35,727 nucleotides of DNA from an uncultured bacterium (GTDB lineage: Bacteria; Patescibacteriota; Minisyncoccia; Phycocordibacterales; Phycocordibacteraceae). Shown here one piece after another: positions 1 to 7,704 of the stretch. The stretch is from NCBI GenBank assembly GCA_938008595.1, contig CALLKD010000062.1:1-35727 (forward strand), in the 5' to 3' direction. The notes below the pieces were generated by a model. That model saw only the letters and a program-made list of their open reading frames with translations. It ran no database searches and had not been told where the DNA came from. The first letter of the stretch is position 1, and the number at the start of each line of letters is the position of its first letter. The position numbers and the translations under genes are program-made.

Positions 1-34
1 GCGCCGTCAAGGAGTTGTCTGGGGGAAATAGTAC

Positions 35-56
35 GGGGTCGCATTACTGCGACCCC
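35..56. terminator. Hairpin terminator at the window edge
   Basis: An 8-bp perfect stem (GGGGTCGC / GCGACCCC) with a 6-nt loop is followed on the plus strand by TTGTTT. It could end a plus-strand gene lying before the window. It also sits just beyond the stop of the minus-strand gene at 66-521, although the U-tract on that side is poor. Confidence 0.6.
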
Positions 57-65
57 TTGTTTGAC

Positions 66-521
66 CTATTCCCTGATGGTGGGCTTACTTACGGAGATCC
101 AGCGAATTGGTCTCTCCAGAATCTCGAGCAGTTGTCCTGGAGGAGGTTCCACCCAAACGTCCCCTTTTTGCATCAGCACGGTCCCAATCTTGACCGAGCG
201 TGAAAGAAAAACTCTTACGAACTCGAGCAGATGTATTTCGGCAAACTTCTGCCGTTTTAGTAGCAGCCTCCACTGCACCCTCACCCAGAAGTACGCCGAC
301 CTTCGGCTCGAGTGCGCGAGATGAAATTTATTGATCGCATCGTCAAGCTTCTGGCGCTTGCGATCAAGACGCACAAGATCTTGCCAAGGGTCAGCGACCA
401 CGACCCTGACCGTGTTGATTGCACGTCTCACGAGGTAAGGCGAGTACTTGGCGACGTAGCAGATCTCTACGCATGTAACGGGAACAGTACCCATAGCCCG
501 AATACTCCTTACATTGTTCAT
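66..521 (-). CDS. Hypothetical protein, 151 aa, basic
   Basis: I do not recognise this protein. The open frame covers most of the first 520 bases and begins with an ATG preceded by AAGGGG at 7-nt spacing, a good Shine-Dalgarno sequence, which favours this start over the internal ATG (Met-11). The product is rich in Arg, Lys and Val, with no clear signal peptide, membrane segment or catalytic motif. A hairpin at 35-56 lies just past the stop. It is transcribed away from the gene at 602, with about 80 bp of shared upstream DNA. The presence of a Shine-Dalgarno sequence sets it apart from most housekeeping genes here. It may be an orphan gene; coding status is likely but not certain. Confidence 0.5.
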   Translation of the reverse strand: MNNVRSIRAMGTVPVTCVEICYVAKYSPYLVRRAINTVRVVVADPWQDLVRLDRKRQKLDDAINKFHLAHSSRRSAYFWVRVQWRLLLKRQKFAEIHLLEFVRVFLSRSVKIGTVLMQKGDVWVEPPPGQLLEILERPIRWISVSKPTIRE

Positions 522-589
522 TTCATATCCCCTTGTACAGTGCCTGCATGCACAATACTCTCAGTGCTTCCTGTGCGCAATTGCGGTGA

Positions 590-595
590 TACAAT
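590..595 (+). promoter_or_regulatory. -10 element for a predicted leaderless mRNA
   Basis: TACAAT ends 6 nt before the ATG at 602, so transcription should start at or next to the start codon. No good -35 is visible and no Shine-Dalgarno sequence fits between. Confidence 0.55.
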
Positions 596-601
596 GCCCG
601 A

Positions 602-949
602 ATGGAACAAGACACACTACCCACCGGAGACATTGCAAGCCTGATGGCATATATTGGCATCCACTTTCCTTTTACCCAGGACCACTATCCTAACGAAGAC
701 CTTAGTACGCCAGAGAAGGTGACGCGATTTGCACTAGAGCACAGTCTTGATCATATGGTTAAAACAACTGGAAAGATTGCTACACAGAAGGAAGATTTCG
801 CACACGGAGGAGACATGGATAGTCACCGACTCCAGATTGATACTATTAAAATGCTCGTGACGTCTCTTAACCTTGCTCGTGCACTTGGTATGACTGCAGA
901 CGATGTTACTCGTATGGTTCCTATTGCAATGGGAACACAGAAGGCTTAA
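602..949 (+). CDS. Hypothetical protein, 115 aa, soluble
   Basis: This is a small soluble protein of mixed composition with a helical C-terminal half that contains a run reading DSHRLQIDTIKMLVTSLNLA. There is no signal peptide, membrane segment or known catalytic motif, and I cannot assign a function. The start is supported by a TACAAT element ending 6 nt upstream, which predicts a leaderless transcript. The gene converges on trmD: the two stop codons interlock within the tetranucleotide TTAA, so the reading frames overlap by 4 bases and no terminator separates them. The housekeeping-type promoter and normal codon use suggest a native gene. Confidence 0.7.
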   Translation: MEQDTLPTGDIASLMAYIGIHFPFTQDHYPNEDLSTPEKVTRFALEHSLDHMVKTTGKIATQKEDFAHGGDMDSHRLQIDTIKMLVTSLNLARALGMTADDVTRMVPIAMGTQKA

Positions 950-1623
950 ACGGTCTTCTTTTTAGAAAGAGAGATCTTTTTGTTCTTCCACTCCTCTATC
1001 TTTTTGTGATCTCCTGTTTGGAGCACCTTGGGTACACGATATCCCTTTCCTTCCCAGAGGATTGATTCAGGCCTGGTATACACCTCGCGTGCGGCAGTGC
1101 GGCGTTCCTCTACTGATTCATCCTTACCGAGCACTCCTGGAATGCGTCTAGTGACGGCATCAACGATGGCAAGTGCAGGAATCTCTCCACCGGTATACGT
1201 TGCCTGCCCTACGGCATACTTTTTAACAGTCCCAAATGTCTTTAAAAGCTGTAGAGCTCTATTATCAATACCTTCATAGCGACCGCAGACAAGTACCACA
1301 TCATCAAACTTTGAAAGTTTCTCTGCTTCCGCATTATCAAATTCTTTTCCACCAGGAAGGAACCACACGAGGGCAATCTTTCCCTTGCGACGAGCAAGTG
1401 ACTTCTTAACGGCAGTGACAACGGGCAGTGCCGTCATGACCATACCTGGACCTCCTCCATATGGTCGCTCATCAACCTTCCCCCACTTGTTTGTGACGTA
1501 GTCACGAGGAGACTGGTAGTCTACGGAAATCTTCTTCGCTTCACGTGCGCGTCCTAGGATAGACGCAGACAGGTACGGCTCACATGCCTCAGGAAATAGT
1601 GTAATTAGGTGGAAGCGAAGCAT
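946..1623 (-). CDS. trmD: tRNA (guanine-N1)-methyltransferase TrmD
   Basis: TrmD uses S-adenosylmethionine to methylate N1 of G37 in tRNAs reading CNN codons, which prevents +1 frameshifting. The 225-residue length is normal. Visible family motifs are an N-terminal LRFHLITLFPE, the RPYGGGPGMVM segment, VCGRYEGIDNR, and the knot region GQATYTGGEIPALAIVDAVT followed by RIPGVLG, which keeps the conserved Asp of the IVDAV segment. Many TrmDs have GDY where this one has GQA, a small deviation. It lies last in an rpsP-KH-trmD cluster, 28 nt after the KH gene. A short palindrome (GGGAGGAGCCTCCC) occupies the spacer. rimM and rplS, which often belong to this operon, are not present between these genes. 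Confidence 0.95.
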   Translation of the reverse strand: MLRFHLITLFPEACEPYLSASILGRAREAKKISVDYQSPRDYVTNKWGKVDERPYGGGPGMVMTALPVVTAVKKSLARRKGKIALVWFLPGGKEFDNAEAEKLSKFDDVVLVCGRYEGIDNRALQLLKTFGTVKKYAVGQATYTGGEIPALAIVDAVTRRIPGVLGKDESVEERRTAAREVYTRPESILWEGKGYRVPKVLQTGDHKKIEEWKNKKISLSKKKTV

Positions 1624-1651
1624 AGTATAAGGGAGGAGCCTCCCGTTAGGC

Positions 1652-1960
1652 TTATATCTTTCCTATCTCTGCAAGTACTTCTTCTAGTGGCTTATCAGCA
1701 TCTGCTCTCTTTCCTCCAATTGGTTCGTTGATCTTAAGATTAACGCGCGCGTTGTGCTTCATACCAACAACACGCAAAAGTGTACGGAGTGCCTTTGCGA
1801 TGTTTCCATCACGACCAATGATCTTACCCATATCGTTTGGTCCTACAGAAAGCGTAAGGAGTACGCCCATCTCATCTACCGAACGAGTAACAACTACCAT
1901 CTCTGGCATATCTACCAGTGCCTTCACTACATATTCAAGGAATTCGCGATCAGAGTCCAT
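1652..1960 (-). CDS. khpA: KH-domain RNA-binding protein, KhpA/YlqC-like
   Basis: This is a single type II KH domain of 102 residues. The nucleic-acid-binding GXXG loop is visible as IIGRDGNIAKALR, followed by a strand with LKINEP. KhpA-like proteins bind RNA and in Firmicutes work with KhpB in cell-size and mRNA control; that role is not tested in this group. The N-terminus (DREFLEYVVKALVDMPEMV) fits the family. The gene sits between rpsP and trmD, its usual place, about 70 nt after rpsP and 28 nt before trmD, and is probably cotranscribed with both. The C-terminus carries a short extension ending EEVLAEIGKI. Confidence 0.9.
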   Translation of the reverse strand: MDSDREFLEYVVKALVDMPEMVVVTRSVDEMGVLLTLSVGPNDMGKIIGRDGNIAKALRTLLRVVGMKHNARVNLKINEPIGGKRADADKPLEEVLAEIGKI

Positions 1961-2030
1961 ATCGTTTCAGTGATTCAGGGTTACGGAAGTAATGTCAGTT
2001 CAATCGAACGTGACGCAAGTAAACGGCAGT

Positions 2031-2501
2031 CTAAGCAACAGCTTCGACAACTTCTTCTACAGGAGCTTCTTCGGCAACAGCTTCTTCTACGGGTGCAGTT
2101 TCTTCTACAGGAGTAGCGGCTTCAGCCTCAGCAGCAGCCTTTGCATCTGCCTCTGCCTTAGCGGCAGCTTCACGAGCCTTTGCTTCCGCTGCCTCTTCTT
2201 CAGCCTTGCGCTTTGCAATGTGCTTCTCAAGATTCTTCTTTGATACAGAAGCAATCTTAGCACCGTCACGAAGACCTGTTGAAACAAGGAGGTTGTGTAC
2301 TGAAGGAGAAACCTGTGCTCCCTTCTGTACCCATGCCTCTATCTTAGCGCCGTCAATATTTGAAACCTTGGTCTTTGGGTTATATGAACCAACAAGATCA
2401 ACATATTTACCAGCCTTAGGGCCACTTTGGTGCTCAAGAACGACAATGCGAAAAGCCGGGTCATTTCGACGGCCAATGCGCTGAAAACGGATCATTAACA
2501 T
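2031..2501 (-). CDS. rpsP: 30S ribosomal protein S16 with Ala/Glu-rich tail
   Basis: S16 is a 30S assembly protein. The first ~85 residues are canonical (MLMIRFQRIGRRNDPAFRI, then VGSYNPKT and WVQKGAQVSP). The remaining ~70 residues form an alanine-, glutamate- and lysine-rich extension, first helical and basic-acidic, then a VEE-repeat acidic tail. Such tails occur on S16 in several bacteria but are long here. The frame extends further upstream, but the conserved MLxIR start places translation at 2501; the next ATG at 2495 is the alternative. It heads the rpsP-khpA-trmD cluster and is divergent from rnr. No Shine-Dalgarno sequence is seen. Confidence 0.93.
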   Translation of the reverse strand: MLMIRFQRIGRRNDPAFRIVVLEHQSGPKAGKYVDLVGSYNPKTKVSNIDGAKIEAWVQKGAQVSPSVHNLLVSTGLRDGAKIASVSKKNLEKHIAKRKAEEEAAEAKAREAAAKAEADAKAAAEAEAATPVEETAPVEEAVAEEAPVEEVVEAVA

Positions 2502-2593
2502 AATGTGGATAAAGGTACCAGATATAGTACACACCGTCAACGAGCCGTGGGTCATAGGTGTCCTAGTCGTTTAGCTTCGAGGGCAATATCTGG

Positions 2594-2599
2594 TACAGT
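2594..2599 (+). promoter_or_regulatory. -10 element for rnr, predicted leaderless
   Basis: TACAGT ends exactly 6 nt before the rnr ATG at 2606. This is the same spacing as at 602, dnaE and rpmE. No Shine-Dalgarno sequence is present. Confidence 0.55.
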
Positions 2600-2605
2600 T
2601 GGCGT

Positions 2606-4579
2606 ATGACTACTTCTACAGACGGGACATATACAGGCCCGATTGCTATTACTCGTACCGGTAAAGGGTTCTTTACCATCGACCCTGAAAAGGAAGATCT
2701 CTTTATTCCAGAGGAAAATCTTGGTGGTGCCTTCCCTGGTGACATTGTAAAAGTGAGTGAGGCTGGCATGCAGGCAGACCAGCGTACCGGTGCTCTTCGC
2801 ATGACAGGAAAGGTCATTGAGATTGTTAGCCGTGGACGCACCACGTTTGTAGGAAAGCTTGTGCGTGGTGATGAGATCAATCAAAACCCAGCAGAGGTGT
2901 ATTTGATCCCTGACTGGAAGAAAATGTACACGCCATTCTTAGTTCGTGGAGAGTCTTTACCACTCGGACAAAAGGTATTAGTCCGTCTCACCACCTGGGC
3001 ACCTGGTACAGAATTTCCGCAAGCCGTACTAGAAGAAGTGATTGGACCAGCTGGTGTGCACGAGACCGAGATGCGTGCACTTGCACTTGGTAGTGGCTTT
3101 CGTTCTGACTTCCCTCCTGGCGTTGTAGGTGAAGCAGTTGCACTTGAGAAGGACGGGAAGGCAGCACTGCTTACTGAAGCTGAACGTGCCGTAGGGGCAG
3201 GTACCCGCCGTGATTTCCGTGATGTTACCACCTTCACCATTGACCCTTTTGACGCAAAGGACTTTGACGACGCACTTTCGGTACGAACCCTGGAAGACGG
3301 TAATACGGAAGTCGGCGTACACATTGCCGACGTGTCATTCTTTGTACGACCTGGTACCGCAATTGATGACGAGGCACGCGCACGCGCTACCAGCGTGTAC
3401 CTTGTTGACCGCACCATTCCTATGCTCCCTGAGGTGCTCTCAACGGATCTCTGTTCCCTAAATCCAAATGAAGATCGTCTTTCTGTATCAGCGGTGTTTG
3501 TGCTTGATGCAGAGGCGAATATTGTTTCAAAGTGGTTTGGCGAAACGGTAATACACTCTGACAAGCGATTTACGTATGAAAATGCGCAGGAGGTACTCGA
3601 TACTAAGTCGGGAGAATTTCTCGCAGAACTTACCACCCTTGAAACACTTGCAAATAAGATACGGGCACGACGTGTTGCCTCTGGCGCTATTGCATTTGAT
3701 ACCCCTGAGGTAAAGATAAAACTCAATGAGTAAGGTAAACCAATTGCCGTAGAAATTAAGGAGCGTAGAGCTACCAATCTCCTCATTGAAGACTTCATGC
3801 TTCTCGCTAACGAACATGTGGCTGAATACCTTACCGAAGAAACGAAGAAGGCAGGGACAGGAGCAACCATATACCGTACGCACGACGAGCCTGATGCAGA
3901 TAGAATCGCAAACCTTGCTGAATTCCTAAAAGTACTTGGGTATCATCTTGATACGGTTGGCGGTGTTGTTACCGGGTCAGCAATCAACGCACTACTCGAC
4001 TCAGTGGTTGGAAAACCTGAAGAGTATCTCATTAAAGTTGCTGCACTTCGCTCAATGGCAAAGGCTACGTACACGACAAAAAATATTGGTCACTTTGGAC
4101 TAGCGTTTGAATATTACACACACTTCACCTCCCCTATCCGCAGATACCCAGACCTTCTCATACACCGATTGGTGAAGCACTTTGCTGATCATGAACCTAT
4201 GAGCACGGCACAAATGGATGAGTTTGATGCACTTGCACGACACGCAAGTGAGCGTGAGGTTGGTGCTGCAGAAGCTGAGCGTGATTCAATCAAGATGAAG
4301 CAGGTTGAATATCTTGCTGGGCGTGTGGGTGAGGAATTTGATGCAGTCATCAGTGGCGCTACTGACCGCGGACTGTATGTAGAGCTTAAGGAAACACGTG
4401 CGGAGGGAATGATTGCAATGCGCAATGTTGGTAACGATTACTTTACCTATGATCCAAAGCGATATCGCATTGTGGGAGAGCGAACCAAGGTGCAGTACGC
4501 ACTTGGGGACGCGGTGCGCGTAAAACTCATCGCCGCTCGCGTCGTTGATCGTGAACTCGACTTTACGCTAGTGAGTTAA
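2606..4579 (+). pseudogene. rnr: Ribonuclease R, interrupted by an in-frame TAA
   Basis: RNase R is a processive 3'-to-5' exoribonuclease that degrades structured RNA. The frame reads a cold-shock-like N-terminus, then the RNB catalytic domain with IDPFDAKDFDDA (metal-binding aspartates) near residue 213. It then hits TAA at 3731-3733 (codon 376), immediately continues in the same frame with GKPIAVEIKERRATNLLIED, and runs through the rest of RNB (HFTSPIRRYPDL) to a C-terminal S1 domain. Total length would be 657 residues, normal for the family. Both sides of the stop are well conserved and no frameshift exists, so this is one gene with one nonsense codon. CAA, GAA or AAA to TAA would explain it. 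Either it is a recent nonsense mutation, a sequence error or strain variant, or the stop is read through. The downstream ATG at 3797 has no Shine-Dalgarno sequence, so separate expression of the C-terminal half is doubtful. Confidence 0.9.
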
Positions 4580-4595
4580 TTCCATAAAACGATAC

Positions 4596-4621
4596 GGGCC
4601 TGGCGAATCTTCGCCAGGCCC
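4596..4621. terminator. Bidirectional terminator between rnr and the 4621 gene
   Basis: A perfect 12-bp inverted repeat (GGGCCTGGCGAA / TTCGCCAGGCCC) with a 2-nt spacer lies between two convergent genes. It touches the stop codon of the minus-strand gene (TAG at 4621-4623). The flanking T-rich runs are imperfect on both sides. Confidence 0.8.
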
Positions 4622-4920
4622 TACTCCTTTCCTCTTTTGTTTAGTTTGTCGTGGATGTACCCATCAAGCCAGGGCACAAACTTGCACAACCCCAAGAAAA
4701 AGTACGTTTTGAGGATGATGTGCTCTTCCGGCATATACATCGCGCAGAAGATGATTCCAAGCGCGATGATACAGCCGAACACTCCTGCTCGTGAGGCTTC
4801 CTCGGGAACAAACAACAGAATGAACGTTTCCCGCACAAGCCAGTTAATCGTCCACGAAAACAACAACAAGACAATAAACACTGCCACCAGCACGATGGCA
4901 TAGTCGAGTACTGCTACCAT
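4621..4920 (-). CDS. Small membrane protein, unknown function, 99 aa
   Basis: I do not recognise this protein. It has about three hydrophobic segments: residues 3-27 (LDYAIVLVAVFIVLLLFSW), about 44-60 (GVFGCIIALGIIFCAMYM) and a weaker one near 68-80, followed by a charged tail ending KLNKRGKE. The frame is open further upstream, but the ATG at 4920 is preceded by GGAGG at 5-nt spacing, the strongest Shine-Dalgarno sequence in the window, and is taken as the start. Codon choice uses more CTG and TTG than neighbouring housekeeping genes. It lies next to another orphan membrane protein in the same orientation (5054-5350). The pair sits between rnr and smc and may be acquired DNA. Confidence 0.6.
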   Translation of the reverse strand: MVAVLDYAIVLVAVFIVLLLFSWTINWLVRETFILLFVPEEASRAGVFGCIIALGIIFCAMYMPEEHIILKTYFFLGLCKFVPWLDGYIHDKLNKRGKE

Positions 4921-5015
4921 CTCCACCTCCCTGTCCTTCCCCAAGTAAAGCAGACTATTTCCAAACTGCAATACTGTATTGATTAATCAGGATTTGGATG
5001 GGGTGATGAAAACAT

Positions 5016-5047
5016 AAACGCCGGGTACCTGATTGGTCCCGGCGTTT
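5016..5047 (-). terminator. Terminator after the 5054 gene
   Basis: A 10-bp stem (AAACGCCGGG / CCCGGCGTTT) with a 12-nt loop lies just past the stop of the minus-strand gene at 5054. It is followed on that strand by a T-rich stretch (ATGTTTTC). Confidence 0.8.
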
Positions 5048-5053
5048 TGCATT

Positions 5054-5350
5054 CTATACATTCTTGCTTGAAGAAACAGCCCGCCGCTTCGGGTCTGTGT
5101 AGCGAACAAGAAGTGCCATGCATATAAATTCAAGAAAGTAGACGACATAGCACACAATGACTCCCAGCACCTCAAGAACAACAAAGGACAAAAAGAACTG
5201 CAGTCCATAGTGACTGTCGATGATACATATAACAGCCACACCCATCGCAACGATCGACAGTAGTGTCAGCGTTGCCTTGATGAAGGAAACAGCCATAGGT
5301 GCAAGCACCAAGCACACCAGCACAAGCGAAATAGTATCAATAGTATCCAT
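5054..5350 (-). CDS. Small multi-pass membrane protein, unknown function, 98 aa
   Basis: The product is almost entirely hydrophobic: segments at about residues 7-24, 27-46 and 50-80, followed by a basic tail (RYTDPKRRAVSSSKNV). No family is recognised. The ATG has GGGAG at 7-nt spacing, another clear Shine-Dalgarno sequence, unlike most core genes here. It is followed by its own terminator and then by the second small membrane protein gene (4621-4920), suggesting independent transcription units of similar style. The tail with basic residues would place the C-terminus inside the cell by the positive-inside rule. A toxin, holin-like or immunity role is conceivable but nothing in the sequence proves it. 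Confidence 0.6.
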   Translation of the reverse strand: MDTIDTISLVLVCLVLAPMAVSFIKATLTLLSIVAMGVAVICIIDSHYGLQFFLSFVVLEVLGVIVCYVVYFLEFICMALLVRYTDPKRRAVSSSKNV

Positions 5351-5424
5351 ACGTCTTCTCCCACGTGTCTGAGACAGACGATATCACACGGGCGGGACGA
5401 GTACCACGTCTCGATCCCTGTCTT

Positions 5425-7653
5425 CTACTTCGCCACCAGTGCCGCTTCTTCAAACTTAATCGAGAGGAGCTTTGAAATACCATCACCACCCATAGTGACG
5501 CCATAGAGAATACCTGCGCGACTCATGGTTTCTCTGTTGTGTGAAATAACAATAAGCTGTGACTTCTTTGCAAGGTTCTCAATCATGTCTCCATAGCGTC
5601 TGCTATTTGCTTCGTCCAGTGCAGCGTCTGTTTCATCAAGTATCAAAAATGGCGGTGGGTTCACCTGACTCATTGCAAAAATAAGTGCAATAGAAGTGAG
5701 GGCGCGCTCACCACCTGAAAGCTGCATGAGCGCTTGCACTCGTTTCTTTGGAAGGTTCACTACAATCTCAATACCTGCCTTTACATAGCGCTTTGTAGTA
5801 GGGGCAACCTCCTCACCAAACTCTTCAGCATCTTCATCTGTCTCTGGCACCTCATCAAGAACCAGTTTTGCAGATCCTCCGCCAAACATGAGTGCAAAGA
5901 ACTCAGTAAATGACGCATTAACCTTTGCCAATCCTTCGGTAAAGGTTTTTGTTAACTCGCGGTCTAGATCTGCGATAAGTGTGCGAAGTCCCTCACTAGA
6001 CCTCGTAAGGTCCTCAAGCTCATGTGCAAGGAATTCCTCCCGCGCCACTGCGTCATCATATTCCTTCTTCACATCGTCACCCCCGCCTCCGGCTTCTTCT
6101 ACACGAATCTTAAGGCGCTCAATCATACGCTTGCGCTCTTCCTGTGTACGGCGGTCCTCCTCTGGAAGAGTCTGAAGTGGTGTGTAGGCAAGTGCAGGCG
6201 TACCCGCAAGAGCAAGTGCTTCCACTCGCTCACGCTCAAGCTCTTCGCTAAGTAGGGTTAGCTCACGCAAGCGTCCATCAAGACGCACAATGTGATTCTC
6301 GTGCTGTGCCTTACGCTCAGCAAGTTCAAGAATTCGGTGTCGCTCTTCCCTTCCTGTTTCGTCATGCGCCATTGACTCATCCCGTGCACGCATAAGATCA
6401 TTTCGTCCCTCATCGATTCTACGCACCAGATCTGCATCTTTCTCTAGGAGTGCAGTTCTCTCATTTTCATAGGTAAACAACAGCTGTTCCTCATCCTGCA
6501 TGAGTGAGTCACTGGTGGTACCAAACCGATCAAAGAATGCAGCTACATAGGTACGAAGTGTTTTGAGTGCAACACGAAGTGCATGCGGTTCTGAGTCTTC
6601 ATACTGCTCTGTCTGTCGCTCAATTTCCTCTTTAAGATCAAGCAGCGCCTGACGAGGAATCTTTACACTTGTCTCTTGGCTCGCACCCTGACTTCGCTTC
6701 TTTGCACTTTCAAGGGCGCCCTCAACACGGCCAAGCTCACGGGCAAGTACCCCACGTTCTGTTTGTGCCCGTTCGAGGGTGCGCTCTGCATTTCGTATAC
6801 GCTCTGCAAGCTTTGCTCCTACGGCATCATTGGTTGTACGCTCATCAAATGCTGTCAGTGCCTGTGTAGCCTCCCGCAATTGTTCTTGTGCCCCTTCGCG
6901 CTCTGCCGCCACCTTCATCTGCTCTGTGGCGATATACAACTCTTCAATGGCAAAGTATGTCTGGCACGATTCAGCAAGCTCAAGCATCAAGGATGCCGCA
7001 CGCTCAAGACGCTCAACTTGTTTCTTCAAGAACCGTACGTGAGGTGCAAGTTCACGGCGCAATCCTTCCACCTCCCGCATATTTGCCTCAGTCTTTTCAA
7101 GCTTACGCTCTGCATCCTGTTTCTTGTATTCAAATATCTTAAGACCAAGTGCGTCCTCGAGAATGGAGCGTCGCTCACGTGAATGCGCTGAGAGAATTCT
7201 ATCGGCTTCACCTTGGGAGATAATATGATGTCCCGTATCACCAATGTTGGCACGCGCAAGAAGCTCCTGCACATCCCGCAGGCGTACGATTGATCCATTT
7301 ATCGAGTACTCACTCGCACCATCACGAAATACTGCGCGCTCAATTGTTACCTCATCAAAGTCGAGACTTGGGAATGTGCGCGTGCCATTCTTCATCTGAT
7401 TATCAAACACGATAGCGACGGCTCCGCGGTTAGCACGTGGTGCTGAAACAGAGCCGCTGAAGATGAGATCCTCACTCTTCTTTCCACGCATCGATTTCAT
7501 TGACTGCTCACCAAGTGCAAACCGAAACGCTTCAGCCACGTTACTTTTCCCAGAGCCGTTAGGGCCAACAATAGCGGTTGTTGCACTAGAGAAATCTAGT
7601 ACCGTCTTTCGAGCAAATGATTTAAAACCCGCTATTTCAAGCCGCTTCAACAT
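5425..7653 (-). CDS. smc: Short SMC-type chromosome partition ATPase
   Basis: SMC ATPases organise and help segregate chromosomes. The N-terminus (LEIAGFKSFARKTVLDF) and Walker A (GPNGSGKS, residues 30-37) are typical. The C-terminal head has the signature LSGGERALTS (from residue 645), Walker B FLILDE (669-674) and a D-loop, so both ATPase halves are intact. The protein is only 742 residues, whereas canonical SMCs are about 1,150-1,200. The coiled coils are short and I see no recognisable globular hinge. The central region (about 345-420, including LKTLRTYVAAFFDRF) may serve as a dimerisation element. There is no CXXC zinc hook, so it is not Rad50/SbcC. It follows rnc by about 50 nt but has its own -10 (TATACT) 7 nt before the ATG. 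Confidence 0.9.
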   Translation of the reverse strand: MLKRLEIAGFKSFARKTVLDFSSATTAIVGPNGSGKSNVAEAFRFALGEQSMKSMRGKKSEDLIFSGSVSAPRANRGAVAIVFDNQMKNGTRTFPSLDFDEVTIERAVFRDGASEYSINGSIVRLRDVQELLARANIGDTGHHIISQGEADRILSAHSRERRSILEDALGLKIFEYKKQDAERKLEKTEANMREVEGLRRELAPHVRFLKKQVERLERAASLMLELAESCQTYFAIEELYIATEQMKVAAEREGAQEQLREATQALTAFDERTTNDAVGAKLAERIRNAERTLERAQTERGVLARELGRVEGALESAKKRSQGASQETSVKIPRQALLDLKEEIERQTEQYEDSEPHALRVALKTLRTYVAAFFDRFGTTSDSLMQDEEQLLFTYENERTALLEKDADLVRRIDEGRNDLMRARDESMAHDETGREERHRILELAERKAQHENHIVRLDGRLRELTLLSEELERERVEALALAGTPALAYTPLQTLPEEDRRTQEERKRMIERLKIRVEEAGGGGDDVKKEYDDAVAREEFLAHELEDLTRSSEGLRTLIADLDRELTKTFTEGLAKVNASFTEFFALMFGGGSAKLVLDEVPETDEDAEEFGEEVAPTTKRYVKAGIEIVVNLPKKRVQALMQLSGGERALTSIALIFAMSQVNPPPFLILDETDAALDEANSRRYGDMIENLAKKSQLIVISHNRETMSRAGILYGVTMGGDGISKLLSIKFEEAALVAK

Positions 7654-7660
7654 TAAAAAC

Positions 7661-7666
7661 AGTATA
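7661..7666 (-). promoter_or_regulatory. -10 element for smc, predicted leaderless
   Basis: On the minus strand, TATACT ends 7 nt before the smc ATG. It lies in the short gap between rnc and smc, so smc may have its own start in addition to readthrough. No good -35 is visible. Confidence 0.5.
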
Positions 7667-7704
7667 CCGTATGAGGATTGAAAAATGAGTGGTCCCGCTG
7701 TTTG

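Noticed and set aside
3731..3733. Stop-codon reassignment (TAA as sense) as the explanation for rnr
   Set aside because: TAA ends many other genes here at sensible places (for example 602, rpmF-adjacent genes and pheS), and prfA is intact. UGA recoding as in Gracilibacteria is not relevant to a TAA, and no TGA was seen inside conserved genes.
2881..3870. 329-residue open frame on the minus strand inside rnr
   Set aside because: It is antisense to conserved RNase R sequence, low in complexity (Ser/Thr/Arg-rich), and has no start signals. It is a shadow of the plus-strand gene and spans the rnr stop codon only by chance.
5425..7653. Truncated smc pseudogene
   Set aside because: Both the N-terminal Walker A and the C-terminal signature/Walker B are present in one open frame, so the short length is architectural, not a truncation.
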